Part shown: positions 8,622 through 17,772 of the stretch, one piece after another
How the letters are laid out: each line of letters starts with the position of its first letter
Numbering within the stretch: the stretch's first letter is position 1
Assembly: GCF_013426915.1 (NCBI RefSeq)
Contig: NZ_AP023179.1
Coordinates: 2,976,001-3,040,000, forward strand
Direction: 5' to 3'
DNA: 64,000 bases
Source: Paraburkholderia sp. PGU19
GTDB taxonomy: Bacteria > Pseudomonadota > Gammaproteobacteria > Burkholderiales > Burkholderiaceae
Notes under the pieces: generated by a model
What the model saw: the letters and a program-made list of their open reading frames with translations, nothing else
Databases searched by the model: none
Told to the model about the DNA's origin: nothing
Translations under genes and position numbers: made by a program

Positions 8622-10271
8622 ATGAAATTCAATTTCAGACGCCTATCCAGCTTTGTTTCCCAAGGCATCGCAGCCGGCAGTGTCATCGCGCTCACGTGCG
8701 CGTTCGGGCCAGGCTCTCAGGCGCAGACGTTAGGACCGCTCGTCACGGTGGCCGCAGGCGATCCATTCAGCGGATGCACGGCAGACCAGGTGCATGCGCA
8801 GGAGTCAGCGCTCGGGAGTGTCCTCTTTCCGGCCACGTCGATCGAGCCATGGGTGGCGACCGATCCGATCAACCCGTCTCGCCTCCTCGTCGGCCACCAG
8901 CAGGACCGCTGGAACAATGGTGGCTCACGCGGACTCGTCGGCGTCGTCTCCAACGACGCTGGCAGCACCTGGACCAATTCGATCCCGCCCGGCGTTACTG
9001 ACTGCACCGGGGGCAAATTCCGTCGCGCGTCCGATCCCTGGGTAGACTTTGCGCAAGACGGAACGGCATTCTTTTTCTCGCTGGTGTTGGACCCCGCGCA
9101 GCCGACGACTCCGTTTGGCGCACGCAATAGCGCGATGCTGGTCAGTCGCTCCGTCGACCACGGCGCGACGTGGCAACCGCCCGTTACGCTGATTCGCAAC
9201 AACTCGCCGCACGTACTCAATGACAAGAACTCCCTCACCGCCGATCCGACCGCGAACAAATACGTCTATGCGGTGTGGGATCAGCTGAGCGTGTTCCCAC
9301 AAACGAAGGACGCCGCCCAGTTGCTCGCGGAAAACGATGGTGTCCTGATCGCGCGCAAATTGCGTAAAGCTGCAGCGTCAGCAGCGGGCGGTGCCCCATT
9401 GTTCAAGTTTAATTTCACCGGCCCGAGTTTCTTCTCGCGATCCATCGACAACGGCGTGACATGGAGTACGGCCACCCCCATTTACCAGCCGGGCACGAAC
9501 GCACAAACGATCGACAACATTGTGCGGGTGTTGCCTGACGGGACGCTGCTCGATTTCTTCACCGCGATCAATGTCACGCCGTCGGGTCTGAGCATCGGGT
9601 ATATAAAGTCCGCAAATAAAGGCGTGAACTGGACAGGGCCGACATTCCCCCACGATATCAGCGTGGTCGGAGTGGTAACTCCGGACAGCGGTCAGCCGGT
9701 ACGCGATGCTTCCATTCTCTACAGTGTCGCTGTGAACCCAAAGTCAGGGGCTATCTATCTCACCTGGCAGGACGATCGCTTTTCGAACGCGACCTGCACC
9801 ACACCCACTGGGTCGATCCCGATCGATGGGATCGTTTTCAGTGAGTCGGATGACGGCGGGGCCACCTGGTCGACGCCAATGATGATCAACAAGACGCCGG
9901 CGAACGCGACGAACCCCTGCCGTCAGCAGGCTTTCATCCCTGCGGTGGTGGCGTCGGGCGACGGCAATACCGTCGTGGTGACCTACTACGACTTTCGTAA
10001 TGACACGAACACACCTGCCGGCTTCGAGGGCACCGACTATTTCGCGGTGTTCTGCTCCACTGCGTGCACGAACCCCGCCAACTGGGGCGCCGAACAAAAG
10101 CTGACCACAGCCTCGTTCAACATGCTTGATGCTCCCGTGGCGGGTGGCCATTTCCTCGGCGATTACATGGGTCTGGCTGCTAGCGGGCCCGCGACCTTCT
10201 ACCCGGTATTCGGCACGGCCACGAGTCCCAACGTGACGTCCGAATTCACCCGCAAACTCACATTGCCTTGA
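8622..10271 (+). CDS. Exported Asp-box (sialidase/BNR-like fold) protein
   Basis: A 549-residue protein with a signal peptide (basic MKFNFRR, hydrophobic stretch, cleavage probably after SQAQ near residue 35). It then has repeated Asp-box turns of the form S-x-D-x-G-x-T-W: SNDAGSTWT, SVDHGATWQ, SIDNGVTWS, SANKGVNWT and SDDGGATWS. Five such turns indicate a six-bladed propeller like sialidases and related exo-glycosidases. The arginine triad and FRIP motif of true sialidases are not obvious, so substrate is open; it could be a glycoside hydrolase or simply a propeller adhesin. Several cysteine pairs suit an exported protein. GAGG lies six bases before the chosen ATG; an in-frame upstream extension to 8214 looks non-coding. 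It is monocistronic between gene-poor stretches. Confidence 0.75.
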   Translation: MKFNFRRLSSFVSQGIAAGSVIALTCAFGPGSQAQTLGPLVTVAAGDPFSGCTADQVHAQESALGSVLFPATSIEPWVATDPINPSRLLVGHQQDRWNNGGSRGLVGVVSNDAGSTWTNSIPPGVTDCTGGKFRRASDPWVDFAQDGTAFFFSLVLDPAQPTTPFGARNSAMLVSRSVDHGATWQPPVTLIRNNSPHVLNDKNSLTADPTANKYVYAVWDQLSVFPQTKDAAQLLAENDGVLIARKLRKAAASAAGGAPLFKFNFTGPSFFSRSIDNGVTWSTATPIYQPGTNAQTIDNIVRVLPDGTLLDFFTAINVTPSGLSIGYIKSANKGVNWTGPTFPHDISVVGVVTPDSGQPVRDASILYSVAVNPKSGAIYLTWQDDRFSNATCTTPTGSIPIDGIVFSESDDGGATWSTPMMINKTPANATNPCRQQAFIPAVVASGDGNTVVVTYYDFRNDTNTPAGFEGTDYFAVFCSTACTNPANWGAEQKLTTASFNMLDAPVAGGHFLGDYMGLAASGPATFYPVFGTATSPNVTSEFTRKLTLP

Positions 10272-11031
10272 GCGCAAGCGGCGGCGACGGGGGAGTCGCC
10301 GCCAAATCCTCGCAACAACTCATATGGGGCGGGAATCGGCGAGTTCGCCGCGATGCTGCAGCAACCTTTTCGCTGCGTGATCGCCTTGGACTCCCGTCCC
10401 ATGAACTACGAACCGCAAGATATTTTTTATGGTCTCCGTTTCTTTTTCTTGTACCAGTCATTCGGAAATGAAGACATGCGCGCGAAGCCGATCGTTTAAT
10501 GGTTTGGCCATGTTGACCTGCCTGTAACAGGTAGAGAATGCCCGAATGTCCGTAGCGGGATAGGAATCCGACGTTACCATGAGAGATCACCTGCCTGCGC
10601 GAAGTACGGTTCATGGCCGAGCCCGGAAGTTCGGCGCACGAGCGCTCCGCATCTTCTGCAAACTTCCCTTGTCGTTGAGGGTTGTTCGACGCCTGCCGAG
10701 GTCGACACGACTGAGAATGGAGCGCGCACGTGTCGCGCAACGCTGCGCGGGACGACATTCCGGGCGCTACGAATCAAACGGACGCAGCTTGCATCAGGCA
10801 GGTCGCAATGAAGGAAACGACGTCACGTGTTCCCGGCAAGCCCGCCGTAACGCGCACGGATGATGTCGACGGGATGTCCGTTGAAGCTCTCGGAAACAAT
10901 CACACTTTGCGATCGGCATGTCCTATTCATCAGACAAACAACTCGCGCTTGACGAGGCCCAAAATGACAATCGCCAGCGCACAATGCGCTGGCGATCATT
11001 CATGGAAAAGCGTGACTACAGCAAACCGTCA
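10272..11031. other. Intergenic region, terminator near its right end
   Basis: No supported gene over 760 bases. Frames on both strands lack start sites and protein-like composition. A perfect hairpin at 10970-10996 serves the minus-strand transporter gene. Confidence 0.45.
10970..10996 (-). terminator. Rho-independent-type terminator after the nitrate transporter
   Basis: Perfect 12-bp stem (ATCGCCAGCGCA and its complement) with a CAA loop. On the minus strand it is followed by TGTCATTTTG, a weak T-tract. It lies 35 bases past the transporter stop. Confidence 0.7.
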
Positions 11032-12429
11032 TCACGCCCCGCTATCCACACTCACCCCCGCGCGAATCGGCTCGACCACCACAAGGCTCTCCTTCGGCAA
11101 CGCCCACTCTAGCCAGCGCGCGCGGTGCAGCACCACGAGGCCGAACGCCAGAGCCGACAGCACGCCAAACGTCGCAAAGCCCATCTGATAGCTGCCCGTG
11201 CCTTCCTTCGCGATGCCCATGATCACAGGCAGATAGAACCCGCCGATTCCGCCCGCCGCGCCAACGATCCCCGACATCAGCCCCGTCTTGCCCTTCCACC
11301 GTTGCGGCACCAGTTGGAACGTCGCGCCGTTGCCCAACCCGAAGCACACATACATCGCGATCAACAAGGCAATGCCAGCCGACGCCGGCGGCATCCACGC
11401 CGCAAACAGGAAGTCGCACAGCGAAATTGCGGCAAGCAGAATCACCAGCGCACGCACACCCGAAATACGATCCGCGACCAGACCGCCGACAGGACGCACC
11501 AGCGCACCAATACAAGCCAGCAGCGACATGAAGAGCCCCGCTTCAAGACGCGGCATCTGATACAGCGAAATCAGCAGCGTCGTCACATACGACGACATGC
11601 CGACGAAACCACCAAACGTAATGCTATAGACCAGCATCACCACCCACGTATCGCCCTCGACGAGCACGCTGCGATAGTGCTTCGGCAGCACCGCAATCGC
11701 GAGCAGTGCGCCGAGCACGGGCAGCAGCAGCACGCCCGTCTTGCCCGCGCCGAACACGCCCGCATGCACAGCGACCACGAGCGCGACGAGACCCACCAGC
11801 GTCACGATGAAGCTGCGCATCGCCTGCACGCCGCTGCCCGACTTCTGTCCAAGATCCTTCGCCCAGAAAAACAGCGCGATAGCGGCAAGACTCAGCAGCG
11901 GCAGCGCTGCGCCTGCGGCCTTCGCCCAGCCGAACTGATCAGCGAGCGCGGGGAACATGAAACCGTCGAGCACCGCACCGATATTGCCCGCAGCCGCGAG
12001 CCCCAGCACCAGACCCTGCACTTTCGGCGGATAGTTGCTGCCCGCCATCGGCAGCGCAACGGCAAAGCTCGCCCCGCCGACGCCGAGAAACACGCCGAGA
12101 ATCAGCAGCAGCGTGTACGACGGCGCGCCCGGCATCAGCAGCAGCACGACGGAAGGAATCGCCGACAGCGCGATGCCCATCAGCGCGACGCGGCGTCCGT
12201 CGCAAGCCTGGTAGAGATTGCCGAGCGTCACGCGCAGGATCGCCGCACCGAGCACGGGCACCGCGACGAGGAAGCCCAGTTCCGCGGGCGACATCGCGAT
12301 GTCCTTGTGAATGAACGGCGCGAGCGGCCCGAACATCACCCAGACGGTAAAGCCGGTATCGAAGTAGAGGAAGCACGCAAGCAGTGCGCGCCAGTTACCG
12401 CTCGCAAGCGAATTCAGCAGGTTTCTCAT
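11032..12429 (-). CDS. narK: NarK-type nitrate/nitrite MFS transporter
   Basis: A 465-residue inner-membrane protein with about 12 hydrophobic helices. It belongs to the nitrate/nitrite porter family: FDTGFTVWVMFGPLAPFIHK in helix 1, the nitrate-signature-like glycine-rich stretch GVGGASFAVALPMAGSNYPP, and a second one, GLGNGATFQLVPQRWKGKTG. These flank the two substrate-binding arginine regions (RVTLGNLYQ and RPVGGLVADR). The start at 12429 has GAGAGAGA just upstream; a further ATG at 12444 is possible. The PilJ-type sensor gene ends 55 bases upstream on the same strand, so the two form an operon behind the attenuator-like leader. No nitrate reductase is in the window; whether the role is assimilatory or respiratory cannot be told. 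Confidence 0.88.
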   Translation of the reverse strand: MRNLLNSLASGNWRALLACFLYFDTGFTVWVMFGPLAPFIHKDIAMSPAELGFLVAVPVLGAAILRVTLGNLYQACDGRRVALMGIALSAIPSVVLLLMPGAPSYTLLLILGVFLGVGGASFAVALPMAGSNYPPKVQGLVLGLAAAGNIGAVLDGFMFPALADQFGWAKAAGAALPLLSLAAIALFFWAKDLGQKSGSGVQAMRSFIVTLVGLVALVVAVHAGVFGAGKTGVLLLPVLGALLAIAVLPKHYRSVLVEGDTWVVMLVYSITFGGFVGMSSYVTTLLISLYQMPRLEAGLFMSLLACIGALVRPVGGLVADRISGVRALVILLAAISLCDFLFAAWMPPASAGIALLIAMYVCFGLGNGATFQLVPQRWKGKTGLMSGIVGAAGGIGGFYLPVIMGIAKEGTGSYQMGFATFGVLSALAFGLVVLHRARWLEWALPKESLVVVEPIRAGVSVDSGA

Positions 12430-12484
12430 GGGTCTCTCTCTCATTGAACGAAAACAGGGCTGATGCGTGGGGTCGAGCAAAGAA

Positions 12485-13234
12485 CTAGGGGAAAGCACGT
12501 TCGGTCGCGCGGGGCCGCGCAGACTGCGCGACGTGATGCGCCGGTTTGCGGGGCGCGCCGTGCCGCGACGATGCGTCGTCGGTGTCGCGATCGACGACGC
12601 TGTAGATCAGTGTGTCCATCTCCTTGATGATGTCGGCGAGCACCGTCGTGATGACGGCGAACTCGCGGCCGTACGAACCCGCGCGCGCCGCCGAAATGCG
12701 CGCATTCAACGCGACAATGTTCGCCTGCATCGAAATGCTCGATAGCTGTTCCGCGATTGCGGCCTGACGGCGCTGCGTTGCCGCTTCGATACCGCGCATC
12801 TCGTTCTGATAGGCCAGCGTGATTTCCTGCAGCAGTTCGAGCAGCGGCGTCGCCTGCGCGACGAGGGCATCGACATGCTCGCGTGTCGCGTCGTCATTCG
12901 CCTCGACGCGCGCGACCGTTTCATCCGTCAACGCGATGAAGCGCCGCACGCGTTCATCCGCCTTGCGCGTGCCGTAATAGAGCTGCTGCAACGCAGCCGA
13001 GAACACGCCGGGCAAATGATCACTGCCGTTCACAAGCACGCGATGCGTCGCCGCAAACGTCGCGAGGCATTCGCGCGTGATGGCGAGCGCATTCATATCG
13101 CCATGCGACGCGAGCAACACATGCAGCACGATGCGTTGCGAAAGCATCCGCTGACGGCCCGACAGATTGATCAGTTCGCCGATCGTCTGTCCGGACACTT
13201 CACTGCGTTGTGTGGTGATCTGCTCGTTCGTCAT
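12485..13234 (-). CDS. Soluble PilJ/NIT-type nitrate-sensing protein with short chemoreceptor-like tail
   Basis: A 249-residue protein without membrane helices. The N-terminus has INLSGRQRMLSQR, the P-box-like motif of PilJ and NarX/NarQ-type four-helix nitrate sensors. A second all-helical part follows. Residues about 160-215 (LSSISMQANIVALNARISAA and REFAVITTVLADIIKEMDTL) look like a shortened methyl-accepting chemotaxis signalling hairpin. The tail is charged and disordered. It precedes narK in an operon, so it probably senses nitrate or nitrite in the cytoplasm; its output is unknown. It lacks the ANTAR RNA-binding domain of NasR/NasT. The start at 13234 is the best fit to the domain, although its ribosome site is weak. 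Confidence 0.7.
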   Translation of the reverse strand: MTNEQITTQRSEVSGQTIGELINLSGRQRMLSQRIVLHVLLASHGDMNALAITRECLATFAATHRVLVNGSDHLPGVFSAALQQLYYGTRKADERVRRFIALTDETVARVEANDDATREHVDALVAQATPLLELLQEITLAYQNEMRGIEAATQRRQAAIAEQLSSISMQANIVALNARISAARAGSYGREFAVITTVLADIIKEMDTLIYSVVDRDTDDASSRHGAPRKPAHHVAQSARPRATERAFP

Positions 13235-13269
13235 GCTGGATCGCGTCGATGCGCGCTTTTCGGTTGCGC

Positions 13270-13472
13270 AAAAAAAAAGCGTCCCGAAGCGCACGCGCGC
13301 CGCCCGATCACATGGATCGAACGCTCCTCGCACGTTGCGTTTCGGGACGCCGTTGCCCCATCGGTCCGCTCGCATTGCGAGCGTCCCTGAAAAACTGGAT
13401 TTCGTTGAAGCCGCCATTGGCTACGCGGCGAATAATGCAATAGGTATGCCATCGGCCTGTTTTCGGCCGATG
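13270..13472 (-). promoter_or_regulatory. Candidate transcription attenuator leader of the nitrate operon
   Basis: Reading the minus strand, the leader has in order: a hairpin at 13472-13450 (CATCGGCC with GGCCGATG, 7-base loop); GGGACGC at 13387-13381, which can pair with GCGTCCC at 13350-13344; an inner 7-bp hairpin at 13383-13367; then a terminator. The terminator pairs 13350-13336 with 13293-13279 (14 of 15 bases match) and runs straight into nine T residues at 13278-13270, 36 bases before the sensor start. The GCGTCCC segment belongs to both the terminator and the alternative stem, so the two are mutually exclusive. Klebsiella nasF and other nas leaders are controlled this way by ANTAR proteins. 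The loops here do not match the usual ANTAR hexaloop, so the controlling factor is open. Confidence 0.65.
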
Positions 13473-13593
13473 CATGCATGTCGAAAGGGACTTGAGGGCG
13501 CGCTTGCGGAGCGCGCAATCGCTTGCTGGACGGGGCGTGCGCGTATTCTTCGATTTTTCGCGCAAGGCCTGTTGCCGCTACGTCCCGCCAATG

Positions 13594-13618
13594 AAAAAGC
13601 GCCCTTCTCAGGGCGCTT
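13594..13618 (-). terminator. Terminator of the xylose transport operon
   Basis: Stem AAGCGCCC with GGGCGCTT around a six-base loop, followed on the minus strand by a T-tract. It lies about 70 bases past the xylH stop. Confidence 0.75.
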
Positions 13619-13686
13619 GTGCGCGCCTCAACGAAGCGCGCCGATGCTGTGCCGTGGTGCAGCGCACCACGGCCGTGCGCTCTGCG

Positions 13687-14883
13687 CTAGCGCCGGTCGG
13701 ACCCCGAGATCACGTCGATCCACACCGCGAGCACGAGAATGCCGCCCTTCACGATCATCTGCCAGTACGAGTCGACGTCGAGCATCGACATGCCGTTGTC
13801 GAGGCTCGCCATCACCAGCGCGCCGATCAGCGCGCCATATACGGTGCCTGAGCCACCGCGCATCGACGTGCCGCCGATAAAGCACGCCGCAATCGCATCG
13901 AGTTCGCCCATCGACCCCGCCGACGGCGAGCCCGCCGCGAGTCGCGCCGTATTGATGAGGCCGCCGAATGCACACATCAGCCCCATCAGCGCGAAGATCG
14001 CGAGCTTCACGCGGTTCGTGTTGACACCCGAAAGGCGCGTCGCTTCGAGATTCGAGCCGACCGCGTAGATACGCCGGCCGAATACGGTTTGCGTCGCGAT
14101 GTACGTGAAAATGCCGAGCAGCGCGAGCAACAGCAATACGGGCACGGGAATACCGCCATAACGGTTGAGCGTCGCGACGAACGCAAGCAGGATCAGGCCC
14201 GTAGCGACGATCTTCACGCCGTCCTGCCACAGCGGCACGACGCTCAGGTTGTAATGCTGGCGCTTCTGCCGCTGCCGCACGGTCAATGCGGCGAGCAGCA
14301 CGAACAGCACGACAGCAAGCGTGTCGCCTGCAATGCGCGGCAAGTAGCCCTGACCGATGAAGACGAAGTCGTCGGACACAGGCGCGATCGTCGATCCGCC
14401 CGTCACGCCGAGCAGCACGCCGCGATACGCGAGCATGCCGCCCAACCCGACGATGAACGACGGCACACGCAGATACGTCGACCACCAGCCGTTGAAAAGG
14501 CCGATCGCGACGCCGAGCAGCATCACGACGGGCAGCGTCGCCGCGAGCGGCCAGTGATAGGTGACGTTGAGTATTGCCGCGACGCCGCCGAGCAGCCCGA
14601 GCAGCGATCCGACCGACAGATCGATCTCGCCCGAGATGATGACGAACACCATCCCGCACGCGAGCATTCCCGTGATCGACATCTGCCGCAACAGGTTCGA
14701 CAGATTGCGCGGCGTGACGAACGCGCCTTCCGTGAGGAACGAAAAGAACACCCAGATGACGGCGACGGCAAGCAGCAACGCGAGCAGCTTGTAGCGCGCG
14801 AACAGCTGCTTGATACGCTGTCCCGATGCGAGTGATGCGCCGTGTTTCGCGTGGCTATCGGAAGAAGTGAGATCAGGAGTCAT
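13687..14883 (-). CDS. xylH: D-xylose ABC transporter permease XylH
   Basis: A 398-residue permease of the ribose/xylose type (BPD_transp_2), with about 10 hydrophobic segments. Family features include the early [36 protein letters not shown], and the late [23 protein letters not shown]. It forms the membrane channel for xylose import with the XylG ATPase and XylF binding protein. Its ATG overlaps the xylG stop by four bases (ATGA), so the two are coupled. It is the last gene of the operon, before a terminator. Confidence 0.93.
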   Translation of the reverse strand: MTPDLTSSDSHAKHGASLASGQRIKQLFARYKLLALLLAVAVIWVFFSFLTEGAFVTPRNLSNLLRQMSITGMLACGMVFVIISGEIDLSVGSLLGLLGGVAAILNVTYHWPLAATLPVVMLLGVAIGLFNGWWSTYLRVPSFIVGLGGMLAYRGVLLGVTGGSTIAPVSDDFVFIGQGYLPRIAGDTLAVVLFVLLAALTVRQRQKRQHYNLSVVPLWQDGVKIVATGLILLAFVATLNRYGGIPVPVLLLLALLGIFTYIATQTVFGRRIYAVGSNLEATRLSGVNTNRVKLAIFALMGLMCAFGGLINTARLAAGSPSAGSMGELDAIAACFIGGTSMRGGSGTVYGALIGALVMASLDNGMSMLDVDSYWQMIVKGGILVLAVWIDVISGSDRR

Positions 14884-16457
14884 GCGACGCTCGCCAGTTG
14901 AGTGGGGCCCTTGCCTTTCGTGTCCGCGTCTTTCGTGTTCGTCGCGATCGCGGCCGTCAGAATATGTTCCTGCGTGAGACCGTCATTCACAAAATCGCCG
15001 CGCAACTCGCCTTCGCCGATCACGAGCACGCGATCGCTCACGCCGAGCACTTCCGTCAATTCCGACGACACCATGATGATCGACACGCCGCGCTTCGCGA
15101 GCGCGAACATCAGCTTGTAGATTTCGAACTTCGCGCCGACATCGACGCCGCGTGTCGGCTCGTCGAGAATCAGCACGGAGGGATTCGTGAGCAGCATGCG
15201 CGTGAGCACCGCCTTCTGCTGGTTGCCGCCCGAAAGGCTCGCAATCGACAGCATTGGCGACGCTGCGCGCACGGACAGGCGCTTCATTTCCGAGTTGATC
15301 GTGTCGAGTTCGGATGCGGTATCGATGCGCCCGCCTTTCGCGAAGCGTTGCAACACGGCGAGCGTGATGTTATGACCCACGCCCAGCTGCGGCACGATGC
15401 CGTGACGCTTGCGGTCCTCCGGCACCATTGCGATGCCTGCCGTGATCGCATCGGCGGGTGCGCGGATTTTCAGGCGCTTGCCGTCCATCCACACTTCAGC
15501 CTCGCTCACACCCGGATACGCGCCGAAGATCGCCTGCATCAACTCCGTGCGCCCCGCACCGACCAGTCCCGCGACGCCGAGAATTTCGCCCTTGCGCAAC
15601 GCAAACGACACATCGTCGACGCGCTTGCGGTTCGTATTCGTCACGTCATAGCACGTCACGTTGCGCGCCTCGAAGATCACGTCGCCGATCTCATGCGGTT
15701 CGCGCGGAAACAGATTCGTGATCTCGCGCCCGACCATCATCGCGATGATGCGATCGGTGGTGAGCTGCTTCATCGGCTGCGTGGCGACGTGCTTGCCGTC
15801 GCGTATCACGGTGATCGTGTCGCACACGGCTTCCACTTCATCGAGCTTGTGCGAGATATACACGCAAGCCACGCCGCGCTTTTTCAGATCGCGCACGATA
15901 TCGAGCAGGATCTTCGTTTCCGCTGCCGTCAACGATGACGAAGGCTCGTCGAGTATCAGCAGTCGGGCCTGCTTGTTGAGCGCCTTGGCGATTTCGATCA
16001 GTTGCTGATGCCCGCCGCCATAGTTCATCACCGGCTGCGCGACGTTGATGCCTGCGATATTCAGTTCGCGCAAGAGTTCGTCGGCGCGCTGATACATCGC
16101 CGCGTAATTCATGCGGCCGCCGGGCAGCGTGATTTCGTTGCCGAGGAAAATGTTCTCGGCCACCGACAATTGCGGCACCAGCATCAGTTCCTGATGGATG
16201 ATGACGATGCCTGCGCGTTCGGTATCGCGGATGTTCTGCGCGACGAGCGGCTTGCCGTCCCAGAGGATTTCGCCGGACCACTCGCCATGTGGATAGACGC
16301 CGGAGACGATCTTCATCAGCGTCGATTTGCCGGCGCCATTTTCGCCGCACAGTCCGACGCATTCGCCGGGCGCGACGACGAGATCGATGCCGTCGAGCGC
16401 CTTCACCCCGGCAAACGATTTGGCGATGCCGCGCAACTCCAGAAGCGCTTGTGCCAT
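14880..16457 (-). CDS. xylG: D-xylose ABC transporter ATPase XylG
   Basis: A 525-residue tandem ATPase of the sugar (CUT2) family. The first nucleotide-binding domain has Walker [10 protein letters not shown] near residue 39 and Walker [12 protein letters not shown]. The second has [23 protein letters not shown] and [12 protein letters not shown]. The first half's ABC signature reads [15 protein letters not shown], a variant of the usual form, and the second-half Walker A is degenerate as is normal for this family. It powers xylose uptake with XylH and XylF. AGGA lies upstream of the ATG. It sits between xylF (74-base gap) and xylH (overlap). Confidence 0.93.
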   Translation of the reverse strand: MAQALLELRGIAKSFAGVKALDGIDLVVAPGECVGLCGENGAGKSTLMKIVSGVYPHGEWSGEILWDGKPLVAQNIRDTERAGIVIIHQELMLVPQLSVAENIFLGNEITLPGGRMNYAAMYQRADELLRELNIAGINVAQPVMNYGGGHQQLIEIAKALNKQARLLILDEPSSSLTAAETKILLDIVRDLKKRGVACVYISHKLDEVEAVCDTITVIRDGKHVATQPMKQLTTDRIIAMMVGREITNLFPREPHEIGDVIFEARNVTCYDVTNTNRKRVDDVSFALRKGEILGVAGLVGAGRTELMQAIFGAYPGVSEAEVWMDGKRLKIRAPADAITAGIAMVPEDRKRHGIVPQLGVGHNITLAVLQRFAKGGRIDTASELDTINSEMKRLSVRAASPMLSIASLSGGNQQKAVLTRMLLTNPSVLILDEPTRGVDVGAKFEIYKLMFALAKRGVSIIMVSSELTEVLGVSDRVLVIGEGELRGDFVNDGLTQEHILTAAIATNTKDADTKGKGPTQLASVA

Positions 16458-16531
16458 GCGTAATGTCCTGGATGGATGAAAGATGCGCGAGCGCTTCTGT
16501 CTGTGACGATCAGAAGTGCCCGCGCCCGCTA

Positions 16532-17560
16532 TCAGTTGCCAGCCAGTTGCGCCTGCGTATAGAAGCCGTCCTTGATCACGACATCGACGTTGCTCTTGGT
16601 AAGAAGCGTGGGTTGCAGAAGCACCGTATCGACCTGCTTCTTGCCGTTGTCGTACTTCGCGTTGTACGCGGGCTTGTCGCCCTTCGCGAGATCGACGGCG
16701 AGCTTGGCCGCCTCACCTGCGATCAGCTTCAGCGGTTTGTAGACGGTCATCGTCTGCGTGCCCGCGATCACGCGCTTCACAGCCGCAAGGTCCGCATCCT
16801 GACCTGACACGGGCACCTTGCCCGCCATCTTCTGCGCGGCGAGCGCCTGGATCGCGCCGCCTGCTGTGCCGTCGTTCGACGCGACGATCGCATCGATCTT
16901 GTTGTTGTTCGCGGTCAGTGCGTCTTCCGTGATGCGCAGCGCGGTCGCCGCGCTCCATTCCGGCACCCACTGCTGGCCAACGATCTTCACGTCGCCGCGA
17001 TCGATGGCGGGCTTGAGCACCTTCAACTGCCCTTCGCGCAGCATCTTCGCGTTGTTGTCGGTCGGTGCGCCGCCGAGCAGGAAGTAGTTGCCTTTGGGCT
17101 GCGCGTTGTAGACGCCTTGCGCCTGGAGTTCACCGACCTTCTCGTTGTCAAACGAGATATAGGCATCGACATCGGCATCGAGAATCAGCCGGTCATACGA
17201 CACGACCTTGATTCCTGCCTTGTGCGCTTCGGCGACGACATTGCCCAGGGTCTTCGAATTGAACGGCACGATCACGATCACGTCGACACCGCGCGAGATC
17301 AGGTTTTCGATCTGCGAGATTTGCCGCGCTTCGCTTGCGTCGGCGGATTGCACGGAGACTTTCGCGCCGAGCTTGGTTGCTGCGGCGACGAAATAGTCGC
17401 GATCGCGCGACCAGCGCTCAACGCGCAGGTCGTCGATACAGAAGCCGATTTCGGGCTTATCCTTGCTCGCGTGCGCGAGCGGCGCGATCATCGTCAGGCC
17501 GGCGGCCATCGCGGCGCAAACGAGGGAACTCAATACGGAACGACGCATTGCAGATTTCAT
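16532..17560 (-). CDS. xylF: D-xylose-binding periplasmic protein XylF
   Basis: A 342-residue periplasmic binding protein with a signal peptide (MKSAMRRS, hydrophobic core, cleavage after AHAS near residue 32). The mature part follows Xyl[70 protein letters not shown] and [14 protein letters not shown]. It captures xylose and delivers it to XylGH. It has its own 212-base upstream gap carrying a copy of the candidate XylR site (17720-17741), so it probably has its own promoter as well as possible read-through from xylA. Confidence 0.93.
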   Translation of the reverse strand: MKSAMRRSVLSSLVCAAMAAGLTMIAPLAHASKDKPEIGFCIDDLRVERWSRDRDYFVAAATKLGAKVSVQSADASEARQISQIENLISRGVDVIVIVPFNSKTLGNVVAEAHKAGIKVVSYDRLILDADVDAYISFDNEKVGELQAQGVYNAQPKGNYFLLGGAPTDNNAKMLREGQLKVLKPAIDRGDVKIVGQQWVPEWSAATALRITEDALTANNNKIDAIVASNDGTAGGAIQALAAQKMAGKVPVSGQDADLAAVKRVIAGTQTMTVYKPLKLIAGEAAKLAVDLAKGDKPAYNAKYDNGKKQVDTVLLQPTLLTKSNVDVVIKDGFYTQAQLAGN

Positions 17561-17719
17561 GTCTCACTCCATTTAGGGTTGCGTGCAGTTTCGAATGCGA
17601 GAGAGTCGAACCGCCGTCTTAACCTCAGGGTGCGCTGCGAATACCTGTTCGCGAGCGTCAATTTTGAAAACTGCCCCATTTTTGTTTGCACGACAGCGTG
17701 TGCCGTGCGCGCCGGCGGA

Positions 17720-17741
17720 GCAATTGCGAAATCTACCGGCG
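17720..17741 (-). promoter_or_regulatory. Candidate XylR site upstream of xylF
   Basis: A 22-base block beginning GCAATTGCGAAAT matches 18 of 22 positions with the block at 19189-19210 upstream of xylA. It is flanked by the inverted arms GCGCCGG (17709-17715) and CCGGCGC (17736-17742). Both gaps precede xylose genes, consistent with binding by the neighbouring XylR. Confidence 0.6.
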
Positions 17742-17772
17742 CTGCTAACGTTTTTTCGTGCCTTTGCGTTGC

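Noticed and set aside
7954..8622. Minus-strand open frame of 222 codons
   Set aside because: Weak codon bias, no ribosome site and no recognisable motif; overlaps the promoter region of the exported protein.
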